Shown here one piece after another: positions 18,787 through 26,522 of a stretch of 64,000 nt of DNA. Made by a program: the position numbers and the translations under genes. The first letter of the stretch is position 1. Each line of letters starts with the position of its first letter. Source of the stretch: Aliarcobacter sp. (GTDB lineage Bacteria; Campylobacterota; Campylobacteria; Campylobacterales; Arcobacteraceae); the NCBI GenBank assembly GCA_028688995.1, contig JAQTXB010000008.1, positions 57,050 to 121,049 on the forward strand, read 5' to 3'. The notes beneath the pieces are model-generated. The model saw only the letters and a list, made by a program, of their open reading frames with translations. It was not told the DNA's origin and did no database searches.

Positions 18787-19881
18787 TTATAAATTTTTTT
18801 GAAAATGATTTAATATTTCTGTTGTAAAAGCTATTCTTGACTCAAAACTACTTTTTAAAGCTCTCTCTTTTATAGTGTGATCACCATCACCAAAAGGTCC
18901 AAAACCATCTAAAGTAGTTACTCCACAACTAGCAACTATATTCGCATCACTAACACCACCTCTTTTTTCAGTCAAGATTTTAGAGTTTGTGATAGTTTCT
19001 AACTCTTTTATTAATTCCAGTTGTTTGGGATTTTCTTGCATTACATCTCTTTGGATTGAACCACTTAAAGTTGAAATAGTTCCACTAACATAAGAAGTGT
19101 TTGTGATTTTATTTAAGGCATTTAAAACTCTTATTTTTTCATCATTTGTGGTGTATCTAATTTCTAAAAGTAGTTCGCATTTTGGAGAGATTGTATTTGC
19201 ACCAATTCCACCATTTATTTTTCCAACATTAACTGTTGTTTGAAGTTCTAAATTTGTAAGTTTTACTAACTCTTGAAGTTTATAACTAGCTTCTAAATTA
19301 GCATCAATTCCTTTATCATAATGATTTCCAGCATGAGCTGCTAAGCCATCAATAGTAATTGTAAAAGTTCCAACACCTTTTCTTTGGGTTACAACTTCCA
19401 TATTAGTTCCTGCTGCTTCAAAAACAAAACAGTAGTCATAACTTGGTGCAAGTAAAGCTGTTATCTCTTTTGAATCATCACTTCCTGTTTCTTCATCGGA
19501 AACCAGTAAAAAGTCTATATTAGATATTTCATTATTTTTTTTGTGTATATTTCTTAAAGCTTGAAGGGCAACAATATTTCCACCTTTCATATCACAAACC
19601 CCAGGTCCATAAACCCAAGTTTCATCTTGAAAAAATCCCTCAAAACTATTTGGTGGGAAAACAGTATCATTGTGTCCTAATAAAAGTATTTTTTTTCCCG
19701 ATTTCTTTTCAGAGGTAAAAAGTAGATGATTACCAATTAGTTCTTTTTTATAAGTTGTTAACTTAAAGCCTAACTCTTCTAGCCATTTAGACATTATAGA
19801 ACCAACTTCATCTACACCTTTTTTATTTTTTGTATATGAGTTGATACTAATGATTTTTTCTAAATCTTCTAAATAATTCAT
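18787..19881 (-). CDS. M20 family metallopeptidase
   Basis: A 364-residue enzyme of the M20 family (carboxypeptidase G2/ArgE/DapE group), which cleaves C-terminal amino acids or N-acyl groups using two zinc ions. The metal and catalytic residues are H70 and D72 (LLGHNDTVFP), bridging D97 (GPGVCDMKGG), E130-E131 (VSDEETGS) and a late histidine in GDGDHTIKER. The dimerisation lid domain is present in the middle (HAGNHYDKGIDAN). There is no signal peptide, so it is cytoplasmic. It is the first gene of the peptidase/ligase operon; the next gene follows after 11 nt. ArgE- and DapE-like roles are alternatives, but the operon context suggests peptide turnover. Confidence 0.87.
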   Translation of the reverse strand: MNYLEDLEKIISINSYTKNKKGVDEVGSIMSKWLEELGFKLTTYKKELIGNHLLFTSEKKSGKKILLLGHNDTVFPPNSFEGFFQDETWVYGPGVCDMKGGNIVALQALRNIHKKNNEISNIDFLLVSDEETGSDDSKEITALLAPSYDYCFVFEAAGTNMEVVTQRKGVGTFTITIDGLAAHAGNHYDKGIDANLEASYKLQELVKLTNLELQTTVNVGKINGGIGANTISPKCELLLEIRYTTNDEKIRVLNALNKITNTSYVSGTISTLSGSIQRDVMQENPKQLELIKELETITNSKILTEKRGGVSDANIVASCGVTTLDGFGPFGDGDHTIKERALKSSFESRIAFTTEILNHFQKNL

Positions 19882-20164
19882 GATACATCCATTAGTAAGG
19901 TGAACAATTTTATTTGTTAAAGATTACAATTAAGAGACAATTACAGTCGGGTTACAAAAGGTAAGGAATATAAATGAAAGTGAGGATATAGAAGAAAACA
20001 TACAATATTAGGATATTTTATCTCTTCAAAATATGATGACATAATTAAATCTATAAATAAGAACTTTATCAAAAATTAGAATCAAAGAAAGAATTGCAAA
20101 ACTAACAGATGATGAATATAATCAAGTAATTGAAAATCTTTGTAAAAATTTTCATTAGGAGATT
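19882..20164. other. non-coding stretch with decayed coding traces
   Basis: No intact gene. Two short open stretches in neighbouring plus-strand frames look like a broken reading frame. One, around 20002-20079, reads ILGYFISSKYDDIIKSINKN. The other, 20078-20158, reads RIKERIAKLTDDEYNQVIE and ends just before the resolvase remnant, where AGGAG is still present. This is probably debris of a gene that preceded the resolvase. Confidence 0.45.
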
Positions 20165-20397
20165 ATGATGTTAATAGGATATGCAAGAATTTCAAGAACT
20201 TAAAAGATGCTTTGCAAAAAGCTAGACTTGAAACTGCAAAAAAAACTTGGTCGTGTTGCTGGAAGAAAAAGAACTATGACAGATAGTAAACTTGCAAGTG
20301 CAAAAAAACTTTTAAACTCTGGTGTTCCACCAAAGATGTAGCTAAAGATTTAGGAGTTTCTTTAGCTACTCTTTATAGATGGATTCCTGCTAATTAA
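20165..20397 (+). pseudogene. serine resolvase/invertase remnant
   Basis: The start ATGATGTTAATAGGATATGC encodes MLIGYARISRT, the N-terminal motif of resolvase/invertase recombinases including the catalytic serine, and then hits a stop. After a loss of about 110 residues the frame resumes near 20205 (KDALQKARLE), shifts to LGRVAGRKRTMTDSKLASAK, shifts again near the codons for VPPKD, and ends DLGVSLATLYRWIPAN. That end is the C-terminal helix-turn-helix that binds the crossover site. At least two frameshifts and one large deletion make it non-functional. Intact relatives are ~185-200 residues. It overlaps the end of the convergent gene at 20390 by 8 nt and marks a decayed mobile element. Confidence 0.8.
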
Positions 20398-21406
20398 CCG
20401 AATCTGAAATTACTTTATTTTCTTTTAACTTACCATTATAAACATCAACTTCTTTTTTTAAATTATCAATTAAAGAATTTAAACCATCTCTTACTTCATG
20501 ATAATCAGGAGTATCTTCAGGAGGTTTATTTGCAACATAGTAATCTAATTTTTCAATTCTATCTTCAAAGAATTTGATTAAAGTATCAAAGATAAAGTTG
20601 TTGTATTCTTTAGAATCAGTTCCATCTTTTAAATTTACATCACCTGTAAAAGTAAATTTATCATTTTTATGTTCTTCAGGATTCAGTTTTTTTAACTCTT
20701 CTAGTTTTACTCCAAAATCATCAAGTAGTTTTTGGAAACTTGATGGCACTCCTTTATTTTCAGGATAACCATCAAAAATTGAAGATACCAATTCAGCTGC
20801 ATCACCGACACTTAAATTATCAAGAGTTTTTATTACAGCATTTTTTAATGGTTCATTATTGATTAGATGAAAACCATGTTGTTTTATATCTCCATAAGGT
20901 AATTGACCCATTGATATTGCTCTTTGTTTTCCATAATCAAGTAATCCTACTTGTGCATAAATCATAGCTCTTTCTGTAGCCATATCTTCACTTTCCCCTT
21001 TACCCATCCATTTTTTTACAAAGGCTTCAAACTCAGGAGCATCTTCATATTTATTCCCATTTGTTGCTTTCATCATTTGAGTTTGCCATTCGTAAATATT
21101 AGGATCATAAGATTGTATATTTTTGTATCCCTCGTAAGCTCCTGGATCGAAGTCATATTTATTCATAGTTGGATAAAGTAATTGATCTTCCCATTTAACT
21201 GGTATTGATTTTTCATAAGTTACACTTGAAGTTGAAGGAATATTTGAAGTTTCAAAGTATGCTGAATTTTTTATATCAGTAGCTTTTGATTTATCTATTA
21301 GCTTTTCAAATATACTTAAAATATCACTATTTGAATCTTCATCAACTTTTTTAGTTGATGAAGATTTTTGATATAAATTTTGTGAATAAGAATTATTTAT
21401 TTCCAT
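20390..21406 (-). CDS. hypothetical protein in decayed island
   Basis: Not recognised. A 338-residue soluble protein, rich in Asp, Glu, Lys, Tyr and Asn, with no signal peptide or membrane segment. The first ~75 residues are Ser/Lys-rich and probably disordered; the rest is mixed, with a charged helical C terminus (IDNLKKEVDVYNGKLKEN). It has a very strong Shine-Dalgarno sequence (AAAGGAGG) seven bases before the ATG. It is intact although both neighbours, the resolvase and the FISUMP-like gene, are broken. The region looks transferred, so this may be cargo of the lost element. No function can be assigned. Confidence 0.65.
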   Translation of the reverse strand: MEINNSYSQNLYQKSSSTKKVDEDSNSDILSIFEKLIDKSKATDIKNSAYFETSNIPSTSSVTYEKSIPVKWEDQLLYPTMNKYDFDPGAYEGYKNIQSYDPNIYEWQTQMMKATNGNKYEDAPEFEAFVKKWMGKGESEDMATERAMIYAQVGLLDYGKQRAISMGQLPYGDIKQHGFHLINNEPLKNAVIKTLDNLSVGDAAELVSSIFDGYPENKGVPSSFQKLLDDFGVKLEELKKLNPEEHKNDKFTFTGDVNLKDGTDSKEYNNFIFDTLIKFFEDRIEKLDYYVANKPPEDTPDYHEVRDGLNSLIDNLKKEVDVYNGKLKENKVISDSVN

Positions 21407-21427
21407 ATTTTCCTCCTTTATATTAAT

Positions 21428-22159
21428 CTAATTTTTAATACATCTAATTCCTCTACCAATTGCTCTTAAATCACCATTATTTTGGCTACCTGTGTATTGT
21501 TCATAAAGTAAACTTGTTCCATATTTTTGATTTGTATTATCAGGAGTTAAAGACCAACCACCTGTATAACCCTTATAATATACTTTATTTGCTGTATTAT
21601 ATGATTTATATCCATTTAATGGAAATTTTAAGACATCTATTAAATTTGTCATATTTGATGCTTCTGCAACTAATTCACTCATTGTTGGTACTCTAAATCC
21701 TACTGGACATATATATGTTCCATCTGTTTTTACTAGAAAAGAAAATCTTTTTTGTTCATTTGTGTCACCTGTTGCCCAATCATAATAGGTATTAGCTGCA
21801 TCTGTTAATACAAATGAACTAGTAGGCGTTGAAGGAGGGAATGATATTAAATATGAAGTAGTAGCACTAGATACTAACTGATGTCCATCTGCACCTCTCC
21901 CCCATTGGTAATAATCTCCAAAACAATCTTTTTGAGAAGTTTCATAAGCTAAATCCGATGGAAACATATTTCTATTTTGATCACAAGCTTTTGAAGCTCC
22001 TAAATTTCTATCTAACCATACTTTATTTGTTGTTGGTGATGTAACTTTTTTATAATTAAATCCTCTATAAATAATATCTGGTTCCTCTGTCGAAACTGTA
22101 CAGCTTCCTGTTGCATTTACGATAAAACCTTGACCTTATAAAATTAATTTCTTTTTCAT
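21428..22159 (-). pseudogene. FISUMP-domain protein, interrupted near its start
   Basis: The body encodes a Fibrobacter succinogenes major paralogous (FISUMP) type domain: VWLDRNLGAS, GDYYQWGRGADGHQ, CPVGFRVPTMSEL and the C-terminal RAIGRGIRCIKN. Proteins with this domain are usually exported lipoproteins or surface proteins. The frame is open back to an ATG at 22159 that begins MKKKLIL and stops at TAA (22136-22138), codon 8. It then continues in the same frame as GQGFIVNATGSCTVS. The hydrophobic core and cleavage site of the signal peptide appear to be deleted, leaving a stop. Translation could restart at the ATG at 21967, giving a 179-residue product with no export signal. Confidence 0.72.
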
Positions 22160-22268
22160 TTATTTCCTTTATGTAGTACTAATAAAAGTATATAAATATC
22201 TCGTCACAATTAGTGTCACAAATTACTAAATAAATTTTTTAAAAGAGGAATTTCTAAATTTTTTATAA

Positions 22269-22337
22269 TTTGTTCTGATATTTAGTTAAATTTTGTTCTG
22301 ATATTTAGTTAAATTTTGTTCTGATATTTAGTTAAAT
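22269..22337. repeat. 23-bp direct tandem repeat, three copies
   Basis: Three perfect head-to-tail copies of a 23-bp unit (core GTTCTGATATTTAGTTAAA) at 22269-22291, 22292-22314 and 22315-22337. There are no spacers, so this is not a CRISPR array. It lies next to the possible transposase fragment in the decayed island. Its size would fit an iteron or a recombination accessory site. Confidence 0.9.
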
Positions 22338-22345
22338 TAGGAAGT

Positions 22346-22465
22346 ATGTTTATGCCACTTATAAAAATTCTTACTTATACTCAAAAAAAAGAGTTTAAAG
22401 AACCACCTGTTTTAAATCAAGAATTAAAAAGTGAAGTTTTTAAATTACCAATTGAGTTAGAATAA
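22346..22465 (+). pseudogene. possible Tn3-family transposase N-terminal fragment
   Basis: A 39-codon frame beginning MFMPLIKILTYTQKKEFKEP and continuing through PPVLNQELKSEVFKLPIELE to a stop. The pattern ILT-x4-Q/E-x3-F-x3-P-x5-L at the start of a protein resembles the N terminus of Tn3-type transposases, which are ~1000 residues long. Only this fragment remains. A resolvase remnant 2 kb away fits the same kind of element. The resemblance is short, so the family call is tentative. Confidence 0.35.
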
Positions 22466-22653
22466 CAAGTTTATTCATTGCAAGAATAGAAACAAATAAA
22501 AAAGAGTTTGAATTTAATTTAGAGAAAATTATTGATTTTAAAGTGAAAGATAATTAGAAGAGATAGAAAAACCATTTTAAAGTTCTTCTTTAGTATTTTA
22601 AGCTTAGTTTAAATATTGTTGGAAAAAATCCCTTTATAGGTCTATCCCCAATA
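22466..22653. other. intergenic stretch, end of the island
   Basis: There is no convincing gene. A short plus-strand open stretch (about 22470-22556, including RIETNKKEFEFNLEKII) may be more debris. The unique chromosome resumes at the argG terminator. Confidence 0.4.
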
Positions 22654-22674
22654 TAAGGTGGAAAATCCACCTTA
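22654..22674 (-). terminator. hairpin after argG
   Basis: A perfect 9-bp stem, TAAGGTGGA (22654-22662) and its complement (22666-22674), with a 3-nt loop. It starts just past the argG stop on the minus strand. A T tract follows only about 25 nt further on, so termination strength is uncertain. Confidence 0.55.
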
Positions 22675-22677
22675 ATA

Positions 22678-23919
22678 TTAGTTTCTGTTTTGGTTTTTAC
22701 CAGCGATGATAAATCTTAATGCATTAAGTCTAATAAATCCTTCTGCATCTTTTTGGTTATAAACTTCATCTTTTTCAAAAGTTGAATAAGCGTCATTGTA
22801 TAGTGATTTTTTAGATTCTCTACCAATAACTGTTACATTTCCTTTATAAAGTTTAATTTTAACATTTCCTTCAACATGTTTTTGAGTTGCATCAATAGCA
22901 GCTTGTAACATTTCTCTTTCAGGAGAGAACCAATATCCTTGGTAAATTAACTTAGCATATCTTGGCATTAACTCATCTTTTAAGTGAGCAGCTTCTCTAT
23001 CTAGTGTAATCGATTCAATTGCTCTGTGAGCTTTTAACATGATAGTTCCACCTGGAGTTTCATAACAACCTCTAGCTTTCATTCCAACATATCTATTTTC
23101 AACAATATCAGCTCTTCCGATACCATTTCTATTTCCATACTCATTTAATTTTGCAAGTAATGTAGCTGGTGACATTTCAACACCATCAATAGCAACAGGG
23201 TCACCATTTTTGTATGTTATAGTTAAATATTCAGGAACATCAGGAGCTTTTTCAGGAGCTGTTGTCCATAACCACATTGATTCTTCAGGCTCATTTGCTG
23301 GATTTTCTAAATGTAAACCTTCATAAGAGATATGTAAAAGGTTAGCATCCATTGAATAAGGGCTGATTTTTGGATTACCATTTTCATCAACATGTTTTTG
23401 AGCAATTTCAATTCCATTTTTTCTTGCATATTCAAGTAAACTCTCTCTTGAATTTAAATCCCACTCTCTCCATGGAGCAATAACTTTAATATCAGGTCTT
23501 AATGCTAAAGCACCTAATTCAAATCTAACTTGGTCATTTCCTTTTCCAGTTGCACCGTGTGAAACAGCATCTGCACCTTTTTCATTTGCAATATCAATTA
23601 ACTTTTTAGCAATTAAAGGTCTAGCAATTGAAGTTCCAAGTAAATACTCACCTTCATAAATTGCATTTGCTCTAAACATAGGGAAAACATAATCTTTAAC
23701 AAACTCTTCTTTAATATCTAAAATAAAAACATTTTCAGGTTTAATACCACAAGCTATTGCTTTAGTTCTTGCTGGTTCAACTTCTTCACCTTGACCTAAA
23801 TCAGCTGTGAAAGTGATAACTTCAGCGTTATATTCATCTTGAAGCCATTTTAAAATAATAGAAGTATCAAGACCTCCACTATACGCTAAAACTACTTTTT
23901 TAACATCTTTTTTACTCAT
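22678..23919 (-). CDS. argG: argininosuccinate synthase
   Basis: A 413-residue enzyme of arginine synthesis that joins citrulline and aspartate with ATP. The N-terminal PP-loop [18 protein letters not shown] binds ATP. Further family motifs are [11 protein letters not shown]-like (here [15 protein letters not shown]), the [18 protein letters not shown] block and [17 protein letters not shown]. Length matches the family. AGGAT precedes the ATG. It is monocistronic, with a hairpin after it and 194 nt before the divergent S4-protein gene. The preceding pathway step, ornithine carbamoyltransferase, is encoded at 53669. Confidence 0.97.
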   Translation of the reverse strand: MSKKDVKKVVLAYSGGLDTSIILKWLQDEYNAEVITFTADLGQGEEVEPARTKAIACGIKPENVFILDIKEEFVKDYVFPMFRANAIYEGEYLLGTSIARPLIAKKLIDIANEKGADAVSHGATGKGNDQVRFELGALALRPDIKVIAPWREWDLNSRESLLEYARKNGIEIAQKHVDENGNPKISPYSMDANLLHISYEGLHLENPANEPEESMWLWTTAPEKAPDVPEYLTITYKNGDPVAIDGVEMSPATLLAKLNEYGNRNGIGRADIVENRYVGMKARGCYETPGGTIMLKAHRAIESITLDREAAHLKDELMPRYAKLIYQGYWFSPEREMLQAAIDATQKHVEGNVKIKLYKGNVTVIGRESKKSLYNDAYSTFEKDEVYNQKDAEGFIRLNALRFIIAGKNQNRN

Positions 23920-24100
23920 AAATTTATCCTATGTTACATTATTTTTAAGGCACATATTTTAACGAATTTTTACTATAAAGAAATTTAATTTATTAAATAG
24001 CAAATAGAGTTGGTTACTAAGATGTAATTTTTTAAGTCTTGAAATTATTATTTGAATAATTTTAGAATTTTCTTAAAAGACCTATTTAATTAATTTTAGC

Positions 24101-24114
24101 TATAATCTAAGCTA
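24101..24114 (+). promoter_or_regulatory. -10 box directly before the S4-protein start
   Basis: TATAAT at 24101-24106 is followed by seven bases and the ATG at 24114. The predicted first transcribed base falls on or one base before the start codon, and no Shine-Dalgarno sequence is present. Confidence 0.5.
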
Positions 24115-24362
24115 TGAGAATAGATAAATTTTTAAATGCCGTTAATATTACAAAACGAAGAGCAGTAGCTGAGGATATGCTTGAGCACAAGGTTGTTTTT
24201 ATAAATGATCAAGCTGTAAAAAAAGCAAAAGAAGTTAAGGTTGGAGACACAATCGAGATTAGGTATTTAGAAAAAACTGAAAAATTCAAAGTCTTACAAA
24301 TACCAATTACTAAATCAACTCCAAAATCAAAAATTGAAGAATATGTACAAAGGATCGACTAA
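24114..24362 (+). CDS. S4-domain RNA-binding protein, Hsp15-like
   Basis: An 82-residue protein that is essentially one S4 domain: RIDKFLNAVNITKRRAVAED is the alpha-L RNA-binding start, followed by NDQAVKKAKEVKVGDTIEIRYL. Hsp15/RqcP-type proteins bind the large ribosomal subunit carrying stalled nascent chains. It is a minimal version without the basic tail of E. coli Hsp15. The start has no ribosome-binding site and follows a TATAAT box by seven bases. The stop directly abuts the trpD ATG, heading a tight run S4-trpD-tsaE-lptB. Confidence 0.85.
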   Translation: MRIDKFLNAVNITKRRAVAEDMLEHKVVFINDQAVKKAKEVKVGDTIEIRYLEKTEKFKVLQIPITKSTPKSKIEEYVQRID

Positions 24363-25346
24363 ATGTTTAATGCAGCTAAATTAAAATTTGATGATATTTT
24401 TGAAAATAGATTATCACAAGAAGAAGTTAGAGAATATTTACTTGAACTTTACGAAAGAGGTGAAACAGCAGCTGAAATTGCCGGAGCTGCAAGCGCAATG
24501 AGAGATCATCTTATTCCACTTCCAATACATGAAGATTTAAGAGCAAAAGCTATTGATGTTGTAGGAACTGGTGGAGATAAAAGTTATAGTTTTAATATAT
24601 CTAGTACAGTTTCTATTTTATTAGCAGCTTGTGGTTCTTATGTTGCAAAACATGGAAATAGAAGTGTAACAAGTAAATCTGGAAGTGCTGATATGCTTGA
24701 AGCTTTGGGTATGAATTTAAATTTGAGTTTGGAAAGTACTGCAAAAATGCTTGAAGAAACTGGATTTGCTTTTATGTTTGCAGCTAATCATCATCCAGCA
24801 ATGAAATATATTACACCAGTTAGAAAAACAATTCCTCACAGAACTATTATGAATATTTTAGGACCTTTGTGTAATCCAGCAGGTGTTACAAAACAAGTAA
24901 TAGGTGTTTTTGATAAAGATTATATTAATAGAATTGCAGCTGCTCTTGATATGCTTGATACAAAAAGAGCAATGATTTTATCTTCAAATGATGGAATGGA
25001 TGAAATTTCAGTTTCAGATATTACTTATGCAACACTTTTAATAAATGGAAAAATTACAGATATTGAAATCAATCCTGAAAATTATGGTATTCCAATGGCT
25101 TCAAAAGATGATATTATTGGTGAAGGTCCAGAGTTTAATGCAAAACTTACTAGAGACATTCTATCTAAAAAAATTGTTGGAGCGAAACTAGATATTGTTT
25201 TACTAAATACTGCAGCTGCTTTAATTATTGATGAAAAAGCTAGAGACTTTAAAGATGGTATTGATATGGCAAAATGGGCTATTGTAAGTGGAGCGGCACA
25301 AGAGAAGTTAGAACAAATAATAAAAGTTTCTAATCAATTAAGTTAA
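24363..25346 (+). CDS. trpD: anthranilate phosphoribosyltransferase
   Basis: A 327-residue enzyme of the second tryptophan-specific step, which transfers phosphoribose from PRPP to anthranilate. The PRPP loop is VVGTGGDKSYSFNISS, with KHGNRSVTSKSGSADMLEALG after it. The anthranilate-channel segments MFAANHHPAMKYITPVRK and RTIMNILGPLCNPA are intact. It has no fused TrpG glutaminase domain and no other trp gene next to it. It starts immediately after the S4-protein stop, and tsaE follows after 8 nt. Its position in a translation/cell-envelope transcript is unusual for a trp gene. Confidence 0.95.
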   Translation: MFNAAKLKFDDIFENRLSQEEVREYLLELYERGETAAEIAGAASAMRDHLIPLPIHEDLRAKAIDVVGTGGDKSYSFNISSTVSILLAACGSYVAKHGNRSVTSKSGSADMLEALGMNLNLSLESTAKMLEETGFAFMFAANHHPAMKYITPVRKTIPHRTIMNILGPLCNPAGVTKQVIGVFDKDYINRIAAALDMLDTKRAMILSSNDGMDEISVSDITYATLLINGKITDIEINPENYGIPMASKDDIIGEGPEFNAKLTRDILSKKIVGAKLDIVLLNTAAALIIDEKARDFKDGIDMAKWAIVSGAAQEKLEQIIKVSNQLS

Positions 25347-25354
25347 GGTTTTGT

Positions 25355-25768
25355 TTGAAAAAAGAGTTTGAATTAGAATTAAATCAATTAGAAATTTTAA
25401 CTAATTGTCTAAAAGAAATTATTATTGAAGATTGTATAGTAATTTTAAGAGGTGATTTAGCAAGTGGAAAAACCACTCTAGTTAAAAATTATGTAAAAGC
25501 TTTAGGTTTAGATGATTTAGTAACTTCTCCCACTTTTTCTCTACAAGCTATTTATTCAAATGATATTTTTCATTATGATGTTTATAACAAAACATTAAGT
25601 GAATTTATCAGTCTAGGTATGCTTGAAGAGTTTGAAAAACAAGGGGTTCATTTTGTAGAGTGGGGCGATGAAAAACTTGAAGAGATTTTAAATGATTATG
25701 GATATAAAGTGATTTTAGTTGAAATAGAAAAAAAAGATAATAAAAGGCTATATAAGATAAATGCATAA
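25355..25768 (+). CDS. tsaE: tRNA t6A threonylcarbamoyltransferase component TsaE
   Basis: A 137-residue P-loop ATPase that supports threonylcarbamoylation of tRNA adenosine 37 together with TsaB, TsaC and TsaD. Walker A is [15 protein letters not shown] and the family motif [11 protein letters not shown] follows; further on come FHYDVYNK and VHFVEWGDE. The start is a TTG at 25355, 8 nt after trpD. Its end overlaps the lptB start by 8 nt, so translation is likely coupled. Length is normal for the family. Confidence 0.93.
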   Translation: MKKEFELELNQLEILTNCLKEIIIEDCIVILRGDLASGKTTLVKNYVKALGLDDLVTSPTFSLQAIYSNDIFHYDVYNKTLSEFISLGMLEEFEKQGVHFVEWGDEKLEEILNDYGYKVILVEIEKKDNKRLYKINA

Positions 25769-26483
25769 ATTACATATAAAAGATATAACAAAAACTATCA
25801 AAAAAACACAAATACTTCATGGTATTTCACTGGAAGTAAACTCAGGAGAAATAGTTGGTTTATTAGGGCCAAATGGAGCTGGAAAAACAACAACATTTTA
25901 TACTGTTTGTGGATTAGTTAAACCAACTGCAGGAAATGTTTTTTTTGATGATAAAGATATAACAGCCCTTCCTTTACATAAAAGAGCTTTAAAAGGAATT
26001 GGTTATTTACCTCAAGAATCTTCAATTTTTAAAGATTTATCAGTTGAAGATAATTTAATGTTAGCAGCCCAAATTGTTACAAAAGATAAAGATGAACAAC
26101 ATAAAAGAGTAGAAGAATTACTTGAACTTTTTAATATTGAACCGATTCGTCAAAGATTAGGTGTTTCACTTTCAGGAGGAGAAAGAAGAAGAACAGAAAT
26201 TGCTAGAGCATTAGTATCTCAACCAAAATTTCTACTTCTTGATGAGCCATTTGCAGGAGTTGATCCAATAGCTGTAAAAGATATTCAGGAGATAATTCAT
26301 CAATTAACAAAAATAAATATTGGAGTATTAATAACAGACCACAATGTTAGAGAAACTCTACAAATTTGTGATAGAGCATATGTTATGAAAGCAGGAAGCT
26401 TATTATCAAGTGGAACAAGTGAAGAGATTAGAAATGACGTAAAAGTGCGAGAACACTATTTAGGAGAAGATTTTAATTTCTAG
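25761..26483 (+). CDS. lptB: LPS export ABC transporter ATPase LptB
   Basis: A 240-residue ATPase that powers lipopolysaccharide extraction from the inner membrane with LptF, LptG and LptC. Walker A is [18 protein letters not shown], the Q-loop is [18 protein letters not shown], the ABC signature is [15 protein letters not shown] and Walker B is [13 protein letters not shown], with the switch histidine in [11 protein letters not shown]. The [11 protein letters not shown] and RRRTEIAR wording separates LptB from the LivG/LivF family. It is the last gene of the S4-trpD-tsaE-lptB run. A hairpin separates it from the convergent c-di-GMP gene. Confidence 0.94.
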   Translation: MHKLHIKDITKTIKKTQILHGISLEVNSGEIVGLLGPNGAGKTTTFYTVCGLVKPTAGNVFFDDKDITALPLHKRALKGIGYLPQESSIFKDLSVEDNLMLAAQIVTKDKDEQHKRVEELLELFNIEPIRQRLGVSLSGGERRRTEIARALVSQPKFLLLDEPFAGVDPIAVKDIQEIIHQLTKINIGVLITDHNVRETLQICDRAYVMKAGSLLSSGTSEEIRNDVKVREHYLGEDFNF

Positions 26484-26488
26484 TTTTT

Positions 26489-26522
26489 AATAAAGTAACT
26501 CTATTTAAGAGATTACTTTATT
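26489..26522. terminator. bidirectional terminator after lptB
   Basis: An inverted repeat AATAAAGTAACTCT/AGAGATTACTTTATT with one bulged base and a short AT loop, followed by T-rich sequence. It lies between the convergent lptB and response-regulator genes and overlaps the last codons of the latter. Confidence 0.65.

Noticed and set aside
13757-19881. RiPP (ribosomal peptide) biosynthesis cluster
   Set aside because: ATP-grasp and peptidase genes would fit, but gaps of 4 and 11 nt and a 4-nt overlap leave no room for a precursor peptide, and no transporter or export peptidase is present.
22269-22337. CRISPR array
   Set aside because: The three repeats are directly adjacent with no spacers and no cas genes are in the window.
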